A stretch of DNA of 45,972 nt from Sphingobacteriaceae bacterium UBA2059 (GCA_002332615.1 DDAL01000023.1:1-45972), one strand, 5' to 3'. Positions 32,941-42,321 are shown, numbered from the stretch's first letter. The notes: generated by a model not told the origin, from the sequence alone. Program-made: numbers and translations.

Positions 32941-34089
32941 ATGCTAGCAATGAACTACCGGGGCCCTTTCAGGGTCCGTGCTGATCATAAGCCTATGCCC
33001 GAAATTGTCCATCCCAACGATGCGATTGTGAGGGTAACCAGGGCATGTATTTGCGGATCAGATCTGCACCTGTATCACGGGCTTGTGCCAGACACGCGTG
33101 TGGGAACAACCTTCGGGCATGAGTTTATAGGCATTGTAGAAGAAACGGGACCTTCGGTTACAAAAATAAAAGTTGGCGACCATGTCCTTGTGCCTTTCAA
33201 TATTGCCTGCGGTCAATGTGCTTTTTGCAAACAGGAACTTTATGGAAACTGCCATGAGGCCAATCCCGAGGCTACAGCTGTGGGAGGTATTTTTGGATAC
33301 TCTCATACAGCCGGAGGGTTTGACGGAGGCCAGGCACAGTATGTAAGGGTGCCTTATGCCGACGTAGGCCCTACGATTATTCCGCCGGACATGGATCCGG
33401 ATGATGCGCTCCTTCTCACAGATGTGCTGCCTACGGGTTATCAGGCCGCCGAAATGGGGGGCATTAAAAAAGGCGATACGGTTGTAGTATTTGGGGCTGG
33501 TCCGGTAGGCATAATGGCGGCCAGGTGCTCCTGGCTTTTTGGTGCGGCGCGCGTTATCGTAATTGATCACCTGGAGTATCGCCTTGAGTTTGTGAGGAAC
33601 TACGCCAACTGCGAAGCGTATAATTTTAAATCGCTCGAAGACCCGGTGCTGTTTTTAAAGAAGACCACCGACTGGTTTGGGGCAGACGTATGTATAGATG
33701 CCGTAGGGGCTGATGCCGCGGGCAGCGCTATGCAGACCATTACCGGCAAGAAGCTTATGCTGCAGGCCGGGGCGGCAACCGCTCTGCACTGGGCTATTAA
33801 CTCGGTTAAAAAAGGGGGTATTGTGTCTATAGTCGGAGTTTACGGCCCCACGGGCAATCTTATTCCTATAGGCAATGTGGTTAATAAAGGAATAACCATA
33901 CGGGCAAATCAGGCGTCAGTAAAGCGTCTTTTGCCAAGGCTCATTGAGCATATTCAGTCGGGCATTCTAAGTCCGAAGGATATAATTACACACCGTATTC
34001 CGCTCGAAGAGGTGGGCGATGCCTATCATATTTTCTCTTCTAAGCTTGATAATTGTATTAAACCGGTATTAATACCCCCGATGGGTTAA
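32941..34089 (+). CDS. zinc-dependent alcohol dehydrogenase
   Basis: The 382-residue medium-chain dehydrogenase has the catalytic zinc ligands Cys in CICGSDLHLYHG and His-Glu in TFGHEFIGIVEE. The structural zinc site is CGQCAFCKQELYGNC. The NAD(P) site is VVFGAGPVGIMAA. Extended GIKKGDTVVVF and VCIDAVGADAAG regions resemble the glutathione-independent formaldehyde dehydrogenase branch. Substrate is unknown. A small unknown gene follows after 11 bases, suggesting an operon. Confidence 0.93.
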   Translation: MLAMNYRGPFRVRADHKPMPEIVHPNDAIVRVTRACICGSDLHLYHGLVPDTRVGTTFGHEFIGIVEETGPSVTKIKVGDHVLVPFNIACGQCAFCKQELYGNCHEANPEATAVGGIFGYSHTAGGFDGGQAQYVRVPYADVGPTIIPPDMDPDDALLLTDVLPTGYQAAEMGGIKKGDTVVVFGAGPVGIMAARCSWLFGAARVIVIDHLEYRLEFVRNYANCEAYNFKSLEDPVLFLKKTTDWFGADVCIDAVGADAAGSAMQTITGKKLMLQAGAATALHWAINSVKKGGIVSIVGVYGPTGNLIPIGNVVNKGITIRANQASVKRLLPRLIEHIQSGILSPKDIITHRIPLEEVGDAYHIFSSKLDNCIKPVLIPPMG

Positions 34090-34100
34090 AGAAATACGCC

Positions 34101-34589
34101 ATGGAAAATAAAGTAAAAGACTATACTCATATTAAAGGCTGGGGTATCGATGCCAACCCTGATAACGAGCCAACCTATCCCATTAAAAAGTATACCGGCG
34201 ATGACCATAACCGGATCAACTGGGTAAGGCCTCCTTTACAGCCTCAAACGGTTGAGGTTCTGCATTCTAACGAGCGCCCGGGTCTGTCTGCCGTTTATGG
34301 CACTGTGCAGCCTCCTTCGGGGCTCAGCGGCAGGCTGCGCAGATTTGCTTTTAAGTACAGCGAATCGAGCTATGGCCACTGGTTTCCGCTTATCCTGGCT
34401 GATCGTATAAACGTTTTCGAAGGTATTGCAGATGATCTTAAGAGGGGGCATGTTCCCAATCTGTTTGCAGAAAAAGGATGGAATGCTGAGTGGAAATACA
34501 ATCGCAAGGGCCTGCTTAAAAAGGTGGCTGCTTATGCACTGGCTGCCGCTGCTCTCTCCCTGTACGTATCAAAGAAAAAACACAAATAA
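34101..34589 (+). CDS. unknown protein with C-terminal membrane anchor
   Basis: The 162-residue product has no signal peptide. It begins with a Tyr/Pro/Asn-rich part (GWGIDANPDNEPTYPIKKY, INWVRPPLQPQTVEVLHS), has a central SSYGHWFPLILADRINVFEGIADDL region and ends in a hydrophobic helix (VAAYALAAAALSLYV) with a KKKHK tail. That suggests a tail-anchored inner-membrane protein facing the cytoplasm. I do not recognise a characterised family. It follows the zinc alcohol dehydrogenase by 11 bases and may help place that enzyme at the membrane, by inference. Confidence 0.7.
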   Translation: MENKVKDYTHIKGWGIDANPDNEPTYPIKKYTGDDHNRINWVRPPLQPQTVEVLHSNERPGLSAVYGTVQPPSGLSGRLRRFAFKYSESSYGHWFPLILADRINVFEGIADDLKRGHVPNLFAEKGWNAEWKYNRKGLLKKVAAYALAAAALSLYVSKKKHK

Positions 34590-34610
34590 TTATCTTTTAA
34601 ACTAAAAACT

Positions 34611-34700
34611 ATGTTTATTCCCATCATATTCGGTATTATTTTTCTCGGACTGGCTATTTATTATCTTTCTTACCGGAATAAAAGAGGCAATAAGAAATAG
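34611..34700 (+). CDS. 29-residue single-span membrane peptide
   Basis: This frame begins with ATG 21 bases after the preceding stop. It encodes a hydrophobic helix (FIPIIFGIIFLGLAIYYL) followed by a basic tail (SYRNKRGNKK). The clean transmembrane-plus-positive layout is typical of real small membrane proteins. It is too short for most gene callers. Function is unknown. Confidence 0.55.
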   Translation: MFIPIIFGIIFLGLAIYYLSYRNKRGNKK

Positions 34701-34757
34701 AGCAAACCTCGCGCGTTATTAATACCTTAACAAGATATAAGAAACCCTGGTGCCTCT

Positions 34758-36227
34758 ATGGATAAAGATCTTAACCGCATTTATACCTGGCTTGTAAAAC
34801 TTGAGGAGTCTTTGCTGGCTTTCGCCGAAAAAAATTCTGAGTGCATAAGTAAGGTTCATCCCGAGCAGGTGTCAGCGGCCTATAATCTGCTGCACTATAC
34901 GGTTTTTCGGAGTCAGGACATACGCCCCCTTCAGGACCTCCTGCATAAAAAGGGACTGTCTTCTCTGGTAAGTTCCGAAAGTCATCTGCTAAGTCAGATA
35001 CAGGCGGTACTTCAGCGTCTCGGAAAAGAGTATACAAGGCATGAACTTCGCAAATGGCCCGGCTTTGAAAGCGGAAGGCGGGCTCTGCAAGTTAAGAGTA
35101 ATAAGGTATTTGGCATTAAAGAAGATACACTGCCTCATATCATGGTTACGCTTGATAAGAAGAACATTGATCAGCCAGAGTATGTCCGGGAGTTGTTATT
35201 AAAGGGTATGAGCGTGGCACGTATAAATTGTGCACATGATGATGAGGTTATATGGAAGCAGCTTATAGATGTTATAGAGGAAGCCTCCGGACACACAGGG
35301 AAGGACTGTAAGATCTATATGGACCTGGCCGGCCCGAAGCTTCGCACTGCAATTTACGGAAAGGGTAGGAAAGAGGGTAAAGTGAAGGTTGAAGAGGGCG
35401 AATTGTTTTTTCTTGCTGAAAAGGATGCAGGCTATGACAAAAAGGAAACTGTTATTGGCTGTACAACTCCCGGGCTTACCCAATACCTGAAAAAGGGCGA
35501 TCGTATCGTATTTGATGACGGGCAGCTCGAAGCTCTTGTTTGCGATGTAAAGGCCGGACTGGCAAAGCTGAAGATGATCCGCAACTCGCAGAAGAAGCGA
35601 AGGATTAAAGAAAGAAAGGGAATGAACTTTCCTGACTCGGACTTGCAGATGCCGCCACTCACGCCGGCAGATATAGACAATCTTCCGTTCATCTGCCAGC
35701 ATGCCGACATGGTAGGCTATTCTTTTGTGAAAGCACCATCCGATCTCGAAGTATTGCAGCGGGCGATAAATGACAAAGAGAAACGTCCGGCAATCATATT
35801 GAAAATAGAAACCCCCGATGCGGTAAAGGTATTGCCCGAGCTTTTTCTTCAGGGAATGCGTGAGCCGTTATTCGGTGTAATGATTGCACGTGGCGATCTT
35901 GCTGTAGAAGTAGGCTTTGAGCGCTTAAGTGAAGTGCAGGAAGAGATCCTTTGGTTCTGCGAAGCGGGCCACATTCCTGTTATATGGGCTACACAGGTGC
36001 TGGAGTCACTTAATAAAACAGGCATTGCAACCCGGTCTGAAATGACCGATGCAGCGCACGCCATTATGGCCGAATGCGTGATGATCAATAAAGGAACTCA
36101 TACTCTCGAGGTGCTGGAAACTCTTTATGACATCCTCAGGAGGAGTGGGGAGCACCGAAGCAAAAAACGGTACCTGCTCCGGCCCTTGAATATAGCAAGC
36201 AGGATGATCAGGAAAGGAAAAAAGTAA
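34758..36227 (+). CDS. pyruvate kinase-like protein with N-terminal extension, no C-terminal domain
   Basis: The 489-residue protein has about 120 N-terminal residues of helical sequence (NLLHYTVFRSQDIRPLQDLLHKKGLSSLVSSESHLLSQIQAVL) before a pyruvate-kinase barrel. Barrel motifs: ARINCAHDD, MDLAGPKLRT, RIVFDDGQLE (B domain), ILKIETPD with catalytic Lys, MIARGDLAVEVGFERL, ATQVLESL and the ATRSEMTDAAHA loop. The regulatory C-terminal domain of normal pyruvate kinases is absent; the protein ends soon after the barrel. Catalytic residues look complete, so it may be an unregulated pyruvate kinase or act on a related enolate. Confidence 0.85.
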   Translation: MDKDLNRIYTWLVKLEESLLAFAEKNSECISKVHPEQVSAAYNLLHYTVFRSQDIRPLQDLLHKKGLSSLVSSESHLLSQIQAVLQRLGKEYTRHELRKWPGFESGRRALQVKSNKVFGIKEDTLPHIMVTLDKKNIDQPEYVRELLLKGMSVARINCAHDDEVIWKQLIDVIEEASGHTGKDCKIYMDLAGPKLRTAIYGKGRKEGKVKVEEGELFFLAEKDAGYDKKETVIGCTTPGLTQYLKKGDRIVFDDGQLEALVCDVKAGLAKLKMIRNSQKKRRIKERKGMNFPDSDLQMPPLTPADIDNLPFICQHADMVGYSFVKAPSDLEVLQRAINDKEKRPAIILKIETPDAVKVLPELFLQGMREPLFGVMIARGDLAVEVGFERLSEVQEEILWFCEAGHIPVIWATQVLESLNKTGIATRSEMTDAAHAIMAECVMINKGTHTLEVLETLYDILRRSGEHRSKKRYLLRPLNIASRMIRKGKK

Positions 36228-36283
36228 TGGTTAAGAGCCTTGAAGCGGCGGGCGGTATATAACCGATAAATAAGCAGCCTGCT

Positions 36284-36314
36284 TTTGTTAGAATAGTAAA
36301 AACTAGTAGCTTTA
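36284..36314 (+). promoter_or_regulatory. sucC promoter
   Basis: TTTG (36284-36287) and TAGCTTTA (36307-36314) are 19 bases apart, one base off the Bacteroidota consensus. Transcription would start near 36320, about 16 bases before the ATG. Confidence 0.65.
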
Positions 36315-36335
36315 CCATCAGCAAACTATCAAAAC

Positions 36336-37532
36336 ATGAATATTCACGAGTATCAAGGCAAAGCCATTCTCAAAAGCTACGGTGTTAAGGTACAGGAAGG
36401 TATCCTGGCCCAAACTCCCCAGGAGGCTGTTGAAGCCGCTAAAAAATTAAAGGAAGACTTCAATTCCGACTGGGTTGTTGTTAAAGCACAGATCCATGCG
36501 GGTGGCCGTGGCAAAGGTGGCGGTGTAAAGCTTGCTAAAAACCTTGATGAGGTTAATCAAAAAGCATCCGGCATACTGGGCATGCAGTTAATTACTCCTC
36601 AAACAGGCCCCGAGGGTAAAAAAGTGAGTAAGGTATTGATTGCACAGGATGTATATTATCCTGGCGAAAGCGAAACGAAAGAATTTTACATGAGTGTACT
36701 GCTTGACAGGGCCCGGGGACGCAATGTGGTTATGTACTCGACCGAGGGCGGAATGGATATTGAGAAGGTAGCAGAAGAAACTCCTCAGCTTATTTTTAAG
36801 GAGGAGATAGACCCAACGGTAGGCTTAAGACCTTTTCAGGCCAACCGCATTGCTTACAACCTGGGGCTCAGCGGCGAAGCTTTTAAAGAGATGACCCGCT
36901 TTGTAACTGCTTTGTATAAGGCCTATGTGGAAACAGATTCGTCTTTGTTTGAAATAAACCCGGTATTAAAAACGTCTGACAACAAAATCCTGGCAGTAGA
37001 CGCAAAGGTTAACCTGGATGACAACAGCTTATTCAGACATAAGGATTTTGCCGCGCTCAGAGATATAGGCGAAGAAGATCCTATGGAAGTGGAAGCAGGC
37101 GAGTCTAATCTAAACTATGTGAAGCTTGATGGCAATGTTGGGTGTATGGTAAATGGCGCCGGCCTGGCTATGGCTACAATGGATATTATTAAACTTGCGG
37201 GAGGCGATCCTGCAAACTTCCTGGATGTAGGCGGTACTGCAAACGCACAAACAGTGAAGGCTGCGTTTAACATCATTTTGAAAGACCCGAATGTTAAGGC
37301 TATTTTAATTAATATTTTCGGCGGCATTGTGCGCTGCGACCGCGTGGCGCAGGGAGTGATTGATGCATACAAAGAACTTGGCGATATACGGGTGCCTATT
37401 ATCGTGCGCTTGCAGGGTACTAATGCCGAACAGGCCAAGAAGCTTATAGACGAATCGGGCCTCAAGGTTTATTCGGCTATCCTCCTTCAGGAAGCTGCTG
37501 ACCTGGTGACAAATGTTTTGAAAAAAGACTAG
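36336..37532 (+). CDS. sucC: succinyl-CoA synthetase beta subunit
   Basis: The 398-residue protein opens MNIHEYQGKAILKSYGVKV, as in SucC, with the ATP-grasp fold (VVKAQIHAGGRGKGGGVKLAKN). Later SucC motifs are VNGAGLAMATMDIIKLAGG, FLDVGGTA and INIFGGIVRCDRVAQGV. It converts succinyl-CoA to succinate with formation of ATP or GTP in the TCA cycle, together with the alpha subunit. No sucD follows; a strong terminator ends the unit, so the alpha subunit must be encoded elsewhere. Confidence 0.98.
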   Translation: MNIHEYQGKAILKSYGVKVQEGILAQTPQEAVEAAKKLKEDFNSDWVVVKAQIHAGGRGKGGGVKLAKNLDEVNQKASGILGMQLITPQTGPEGKKVSKVLIAQDVYYPGESETKEFYMSVLLDRARGRNVVMYSTEGGMDIEKVAEETPQLIFKEEIDPTVGLRPFQANRIAYNLGLSGEAFKEMTRFVTALYKAYVETDSSLFEINPVLKTSDNKILAVDAKVNLDDNSLFRHKDFAALRDIGEEDPMEVEAGESNLNYVKLDGNVGCMVNGAGLAMATMDIIKLAGGDPANFLDVGGTANAQTVKAAFNIILKDPNVKAILINIFGGIVRCDRVAQGVIDAYKELGDIRVPIIVRLQGTNAEQAKKLIDESGLKVYSAILLQEAADLVTNVLKKD

Positions 37533-37555
37533 AAAATAAACACAGCATATAGATC

Positions 37556-37588
37556 CGGGCCTCTTCTTTTTCGAAAAGAAGAGGCCCG
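37556..37588 (+). terminator. terminator of sucC
   Basis: A perfect 15-base-pair stem (37556-37570 with 37574-37588) with a TCG loop. The T tract after it is short (GGTTTTAATT). Confidence 0.85.
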
Positions 37589-37643
37589 CTGGTTTTAATT
37601 AAGTCAGCTTCGTGCTATCATACTCATCTTTGGCAAATGTTTT

Positions 37644-37651
37644 TATATTTG
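37644..37651 (+). promoter_or_regulatory. -7 box for the M3 peptidase gene
   Basis: TATATTTG matches TAnnTTTG exactly, 37 bases before the ATG. A -33 TTTG at the normal distance is not seen. Confidence 0.5.
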
Positions 37652-37688
37652 TTATAATCAGCTAAATAACGACAAACAAGTAATTTTT

Positions 37689-39824
37689 ATGAAGCAAGTA
37701 TCCATCACCGGTATTGGTGCCATACTTTTTGTTATGACATCCTGCGGCAATAACGCAAGCAACTCGGGCAGCGATGAGGCTTTTTCCTCATCCAATCCGT
37801 TCTACAAGGCAAGTGAGCTGCCTTATCATGCTCCTGATTTTGATAAGATCAAGGATAGCCATTTTAAGCCTGCCATGGAAGAAGGCATGAAACAGCAGCT
37901 GGCGGAAATAGATAAGATTGCCAACAATACGGCGGATCCTGACTTTGAAAATACGCTGGTGACCCTCGAAAAAAGCGGGCAGTTACTTGCACGTGTAAAT
38001 GGTGTTTTTGATGTACTTACATCAGCAAATACCAATCCTGAATTACAAAAGATACAAGAAGAAGAAGCTCCGCGGCTGGCTGCACATCAGGATGCCATTT
38101 ATCTCAATTCTAAGTTGTTTAACCGGGTTAAAGCATTATATGAAAAACGCGCGTCCCTTAATCTGGACGAGGAAGGTATGCGCCTGCTTGAGTGGTATCA
38201 CCTGCAATTTAAAATTGCGGGAGCCGACCTTTCCGATCAGGATAAGGATAAACTTAAGAAGCTGAATGAAGAAGAAGCCGGCCTGAGTGCGAAGTTTACC
38301 AATCAGCTGCTGGCTGCTGCCAAGAACGGTGCTGTTAGATTAAACGCTAAAGATGAACTCAGCGGACTGCCGGACGAAGCCGTTGATGCGGCAGCAGAAG
38401 ACGCCAAAGCCCGTAAAAAGGACGGCAAGTGGGTGCTTGCACTGCAAAATACCACCCAGCAGCCCGAGCTGCAATCGCTAAATAACCGTGCTACCCGCCA
38501 GAAATTATTTGAAGCCTCCTGGAGCCGTGCGGAAAAGAAAGACGCAAATGATACCCGCCCAACTATTCTGAGGCTCGCAGAGATACGTGCTCAAAAAGCA
38601 GCGCTTTTAGGCTTCAAAAATTATGCAGAATGGACCCTTCAGGACCAGATGGCTAAAACACCCGAAGCGGTAACCGCCTTTTTAGGGAAGCTGGTGCCTG
38701 CCTCGGTGGCTAAGGTACAGGGAGATGCAAAAGAGCTGCAAGCTGTTGTTGACAAACAGAAGGGAGGATTTACGCTCGAAGCATGGGATTGGGATTATTA
38801 TGCTTCACAGGTTAAGAAAGAGCGTTTTGATCTGGACGATAACGAAATAAAACCTTACTTCGAACTTAATAATGTGCTTGAAAAGGGTGTATTTTATGCG
38901 GCTACGCAACTCTATGGTATAACTTTCAAGGAAAGAAAAGATATTCCGGTGTACCAGGAGGATGTAAGAGTGTTTGAGGTATTTGATAAAGATAACAGCA
39001 CCATAGGGCTCTTCTATACCGATTTCTTTAAGCGCGATAATAAATCGGGAGGCGCGTGGATGAATAACATGGTAGGCCAGTCAAAACTGCTTGGCACAAA
39101 ACCGGTGATATATAACGTGTGCAATTACACCAAGCCCGCCAAAGGCCAGCCGGCCCTTATCAGTTTTGATGATGTGACAACCATGTTCCATGAGTTTGGC
39201 CACGCCTTGCACGGCTTGTTTGCTAACCAGACCTATCCCAGCCTTTCGGGCACGAACGTGAGTCGCGACTTTGTAGAATTTCCATCCCAGTTTAATGAGC
39301 ATTGGGCTCTGGATCCAAAGGTGTTTCAAAACTACGCGGTGCACTATAAGAGCGGCGAGCGCATGCCTCAGCAGCTGGTAGATAAGATTAAAAAAGCGGC
39401 AGTGTTCAACCAGGGATACGGACTTACTGAGGTACTTGCGGCTGCTAAGCTGGATATGTCCTGGCATACGCTTGCTACTGAGGCTCCTGCAAAAGATGTG
39501 AACGAGTTCGAAAAGAAGGCGTTGACCAATGCCGGTCTTAATCTTGCGCAGGTTCCGCCCCGCTACCGGTCCAGCTACTTCCTGCATATATGGAGCAATG
39601 GATACTCTGCGGGTTATTATGCCTATTTATGGGCAGAAATGCTTGATCATGATGCGTATGCATGGTTTGAAGAAAACGGAGGGCTGAACCCTGAAAACGG
39701 ACAGCGCTTTAGGGACATGATCTTGTCGAAGGGCAATACCGGTGATCCGGCTGTACTGTTTAAGAATTTTAGAGGGCGCGATCCGAAAATTGAGCCTTTG
39801 CTGCGAAACAAAGGTTTGTTATAG
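37689..39824 (+). CDS. M3-family peptidyl-dipeptidase lipoprotein (Dcp-like)
   Basis: The 711-residue protein has a lipoprotein signal ending in VMTSC, so it is anchored in the cell envelope. The mature part is the helical M3 metallopeptidase fold, with the zinc motif HEFGH in TMFHEFGHALHGLFA and the third ligand Glu in DFVEFPSQFNEHW. It cleaves short peptides; the Dcp branch releases dipeptides from C-termini. With DPP-IV and the POT transporter elsewhere in the window, this adds to periplasmic peptide use. Confidence 0.93.
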   Translation: MKQVSITGIGAILFVMTSCGNNASNSGSDEAFSSSNPFYKASELPYHAPDFDKIKDSHFKPAMEEGMKQQLAEIDKIANNTADPDFENTLVTLEKSGQLLARVNGVFDVLTSANTNPELQKIQEEEAPRLAAHQDAIYLNSKLFNRVKALYEKRASLNLDEEGMRLLEWYHLQFKIAGADLSDQDKDKLKKLNEEEAGLSAKFTNQLLAAAKNGAVRLNAKDELSGLPDEAVDAAAEDAKARKKDGKWVLALQNTTQQPELQSLNNRATRQKLFEASWSRAEKKDANDTRPTILRLAEIRAQKAALLGFKNYAEWTLQDQMAKTPEAVTAFLGKLVPASVAKVQGDAKELQAVVDKQKGGFTLEAWDWDYYASQVKKERFDLDDNEIKPYFELNNVLEKGVFYAATQLYGITFKERKDIPVYQEDVRVFEVFDKDNSTIGLFYTDFFKRDNKSGGAWMNNMVGQSKLLGTKPVIYNVCNYTKPAKGQPALISFDDVTTMFHEFGHALHGLFANQTYPSLSGTNVSRDFVEFPSQFNEHWALDPKVFQNYAVHYKSGERMPQQLVDKIKKAAVFNQGYGLTEVLAAAKLDMSWHTLATEAPAKDVNEFEKKALTNAGLNLAQVPPRYRSSYFLHIWSNGYSAGYYAYLWAEMLDHDAYAWFEENGGLNPENGQRFRDMILSKGNTGDPAVLFKNFRGRDPKIEPLLRNKGLL

Positions 39825-39844
39825 TACTCAAATATCTTATCCGA

Positions 39845-40759
39845 TTGAAAGAGAATACCTGGTTGACCGCACCCTTAACTATCTTAAAACGGTCTTTACA
39901 TATATTCTCTAATAATGACCCTCTGAGGATGGCAGCTGCAACCGCTTTTTTTACAACGTTTGCGCTGCCTCCCATTCTGGTGATTATAACCCAGCTGCTG
40001 GGCTTTGTGTTTGATGATCATATTGCAAGGAAAGTTTTTTCAAGGCTTTCGGGCACTATAGGCAGCAGCAGCACTCATCAGATCATTGATACTCTTAAAG
40101 CGTTCAGCGATGTTGCCAGCAACGAGTACATAACAATACTTGGAATGCTTGCTCTGATATTCGTTGCCACTAATCTCTTTAAAATTATTAAAGACTCGAT
40201 TAACCAGGTTTGGAAAATAAAAATGTCGGTGAAACAAAATGTAGCAAAAACGCTTAGGGCGCGTTTTCAGGCACTCATCATCATTACGCTGACGGGCTCA
40301 CTTTTCAGTGTTGCTATCCTTACAGAAGGAATGCAGTCCTATCTGGGCGAAACGATGGAAAGCCTGTTTCCATGGCTAGCCAGCTATCTGAACAGCATAT
40401 TCAGTTACATTTTTTCGGTAGTGATAGTGACTTTTTGGTTTCTGCTTATATTCAGATACCTGCCCGACGGAAAGCCGGAGTGGCAGGTGGCCATTGCCGG
40501 AGCCTTGTTTACAAGCATCCTTTTTAATATTGGTAAGTTTGTACTGCGGGTTTTGTTGCTGCAGAGTAATATCGATACGCTTTACGGCACCTCGGCAGCT
40601 ATCGTGCTGCTTTTGCTTTTTGTATTCTACTCTTCGCTGATACTCTACTTTGGCACTTCGTTTACAAAGGCATGGGCAGAGTTTAAAAATATGCCTATTA
40701 AACCCCGGCCCGGAGCTATACGGTATCACTGGACCGAGGTGCAGGAAGAAGAGCTTTAA
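39845..40759 (+). CDS. YihY/BrkB-family membrane protein
   Basis: The 304-residue protein has about six membrane spans. Family patterns are DPLRMAAATAFFTTFALPPILVII near the N-terminus, FKIIKDSINQVWKI, FRYLPDGKPEWQVAIAGALFTSILFNIGKFVL, and YGTSAAIVLLLLFVFYSSLILYFGTSFTKAW. It was once proposed to be RNase BN, which is now rejected; its role is still unclear. The start appears to be TTG 39845, as no earlier ATG is in frame and the next Met would cut into the first conserved part. Confidence 0.9.
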   Translation: MKENTWLTAPLTILKRSLHIFSNNDPLRMAAATAFFTTFALPPILVIITQLLGFVFDDHIARKVFSRLSGTIGSSSTHQIIDTLKAFSDVASNEYITILGMLALIFVATNLFKIIKDSINQVWKIKMSVKQNVAKTLRARFQALIIITLTGSLFSVAILTEGMQSYLGETMESLFPWLASYLNSIFSYIFSVVIVTFWFLLIFRYLPDGKPEWQVAIAGALFTSILFNIGKFVLRVLLLQSNIDTLYGTSAAIVLLLLFVFYSSLILYFGTSFTKAWAEFKNMPIKPRPGAIRYHWTEVQEEEL

Positions 40760-40827
40760 AACGGTTTTGTTATCATAAATGGTTGTTTTTAGGAGTTTAC
40801 AACTGTCAATTTGATGTTTTCTTTTTT

Positions 40828-40835
40828 TAGCTTTG
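40828..40835 (+). promoter_or_regulatory. -7 box of asnS
   Basis: TAGCTTTG matches the -7 consensus and ends six bases before the asnS ATG at 40842, so the mRNA would be almost leaderless. The -33 element is not clear. Confidence 0.5.
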
Positions 40836-40841
40836 CTTGTT

Positions 40842-42287
40842 ATGAAACGTATTAAAATTAAAGATCTTTTAAACACGACCGAATTTGGCCGGCAGGCTAC
40901 TGTTATGGGCTGGGTAAGAACATTCCGCAACAATCAGTTTATTGCTGTGAATGATGGCTCTTCCATCAATAATTTACAGGCGGTGGTAGACTTTAATAAT
41001 ACGGACGATGCTTTACTGAAAAGACTTCATACCGGAGCGGCTATCGCCATTACCGGAGAGGTTGTTGAGTCGCTGGGAAAAGGTCAGAGGGTCGAAATAA
41101 AGGTAAAGGAACTTGAAATCCTGGGCGACAGTGATCCGGAAAAATACCCTTTGCAGCCTAAGAAGCACAGCCTTGAGTTTTTAAGAGAAATAGCGCATCT
41201 GCGCTTTCGCACCAATACATTCAATGCTGTTTTTAAGGTGCGCCACGCACTGGCATTTGCCGTGCACAAGTTTTTTAATGAGCGTGGCTTTGCTTATATT
41301 CATACGCCTGTTATAACCGGCTCGGACGCCGAGGGGGCGGGCGAAATGTTTAAGGTAACCACTTTTGACCTCGACCAGATACCCCGTAACGAGGACGGTT
41401 CGGTAAACTATAAAGAAGACTTTTTTGGCAGGCCCACAAATCTGACTGTTTCGGGCCAGCTGGAGGGCGAGCTTGCTGCAATGGCACTTGGGGAAATTTA
41501 CACCTTTGGCCCTACTTTCAGAGCTGAAAATTCGAACACTACCCGTCACCTTGCTGAATTCTGGATGATAGAACCCGAAATGGCTTTCTATGATCTGAAT
41601 GATAACATGGACCTGGCAGAGGCTTTGCTTAAGTACGTCATCAGTTATGCTCTTGAAAACTGTAAGGACGAACTTGACTTCCTTCAGTCGCGTTTGTCAG
41701 AGGAAGAGAAGCAAAAGCCACAGGCAGAGCGCTCGGCGCTTAACCTGAAGGAAAAACTCAAGTTTTGCATTGAAAATGACTTTGAACGGGTTAATTATAC
41801 GGAAGCGATTGACATTTTGAGAAAGTCAAAGCCTAACCAGAAAAGGCAGTTTAAGTATCTTATTGACGAATGGGGTGCAGACCTCCAGTCGGAACATGAA
41901 CGTTACCTGGTTGAGAAACACTTTAAAAAGCCGGTTATCCTGATAAATTATCCGGCTGCAATTAAGTCATTCTATATGCGCCAGAATGAGCCTGATGCTC
42001 AGGGAAGAGAGACGGTAGGGGCCATGGATATTCTTTTTCCGGGGATAGGTGAAATTGTAGGCGGATCGCAACGAGAAGAACGCCTTGAAAAGCTGGAGCA
42101 AAGGATGTACGATATGAATATTCCGGTGGAGGAAATGAACTGGTTCCTGGATACAAGACGCTTTGGCTCGGCGCCTCACTCGGGTTTCGGACTCGGCTTT
42201 GAGCGACTCGTACTCTTTGTAACCGGTATGACGAATATAAGGGACGTGATACCGTTTCCACGTACTCCAAAAAACGCTGAGTTCTGA
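40842..42287 (+). CDS. asnS: asparaginyl-tRNA synthetase
   Basis: The start is ATG 40842, giving 481 residues; an in-frame TTG at 40833 lies inside the probable -7 box. The protein has an N-terminal OB-fold anticodon-binding domain (VMGWVRTFRNNQFIAVNDGSS) and a class II catalytic domain with motif 2 TFRAENSNTTRHLAEFWMIEPE and motif 3 GFGLGFERLVLFVTGMTNIRDVIPFPRTP. The RDVIPFPR ending and the long insert are typical of AsnRS rather than AspRS. It charges tRNA-Asn in the cytoplasm. Confidence 0.98.
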   Translation: MKRIKIKDLLNTTEFGRQATVMGWVRTFRNNQFIAVNDGSSINNLQAVVDFNNTDDALLKRLHTGAAIAITGEVVESLGKGQRVEIKVKELEILGDSDPEKYPLQPKKHSLEFLREIAHLRFRTNTFNAVFKVRHALAFAVHKFFNERGFAYIHTPVITGSDAEGAGEMFKVTTFDLDQIPRNEDGSVNYKEDFFGRPTNLTVSGQLEGELAAMALGEIYTFGPTFRAENSNTTRHLAEFWMIEPEMAFYDLNDNMDLAEALLKYVISYALENCKDELDFLQSRLSEEEKQKPQAERSALNLKEKLKFCIENDFERVNYTEAIDILRKSKPNQKRQFKYLIDEWGADLQSEHERYLVEKHFKKPVILINYPAAIKSFYMRQNEPDAQGRETVGAMDILFPGIGEIVGGSQREERLEKLEQRMYDMNIPVEEMNWFLDTRRFGSAPHSGFGLGFERLVLFVTGMTNIRDVIPFPRTPKNAEF

Positions 42288-42295
42288 TAGTATGT

Positions 42296-42321
42296 AAAGG
42301 CCGTAGTTAACGGCCTTTTTT
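42296..42321 (+). terminator. terminator of asnS
   Basis: AAAGGCCGT (42296-42304) pairs perfectly with ACGGCCTTT (42310-42318) and is followed by a T run. Confidence 0.93.
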
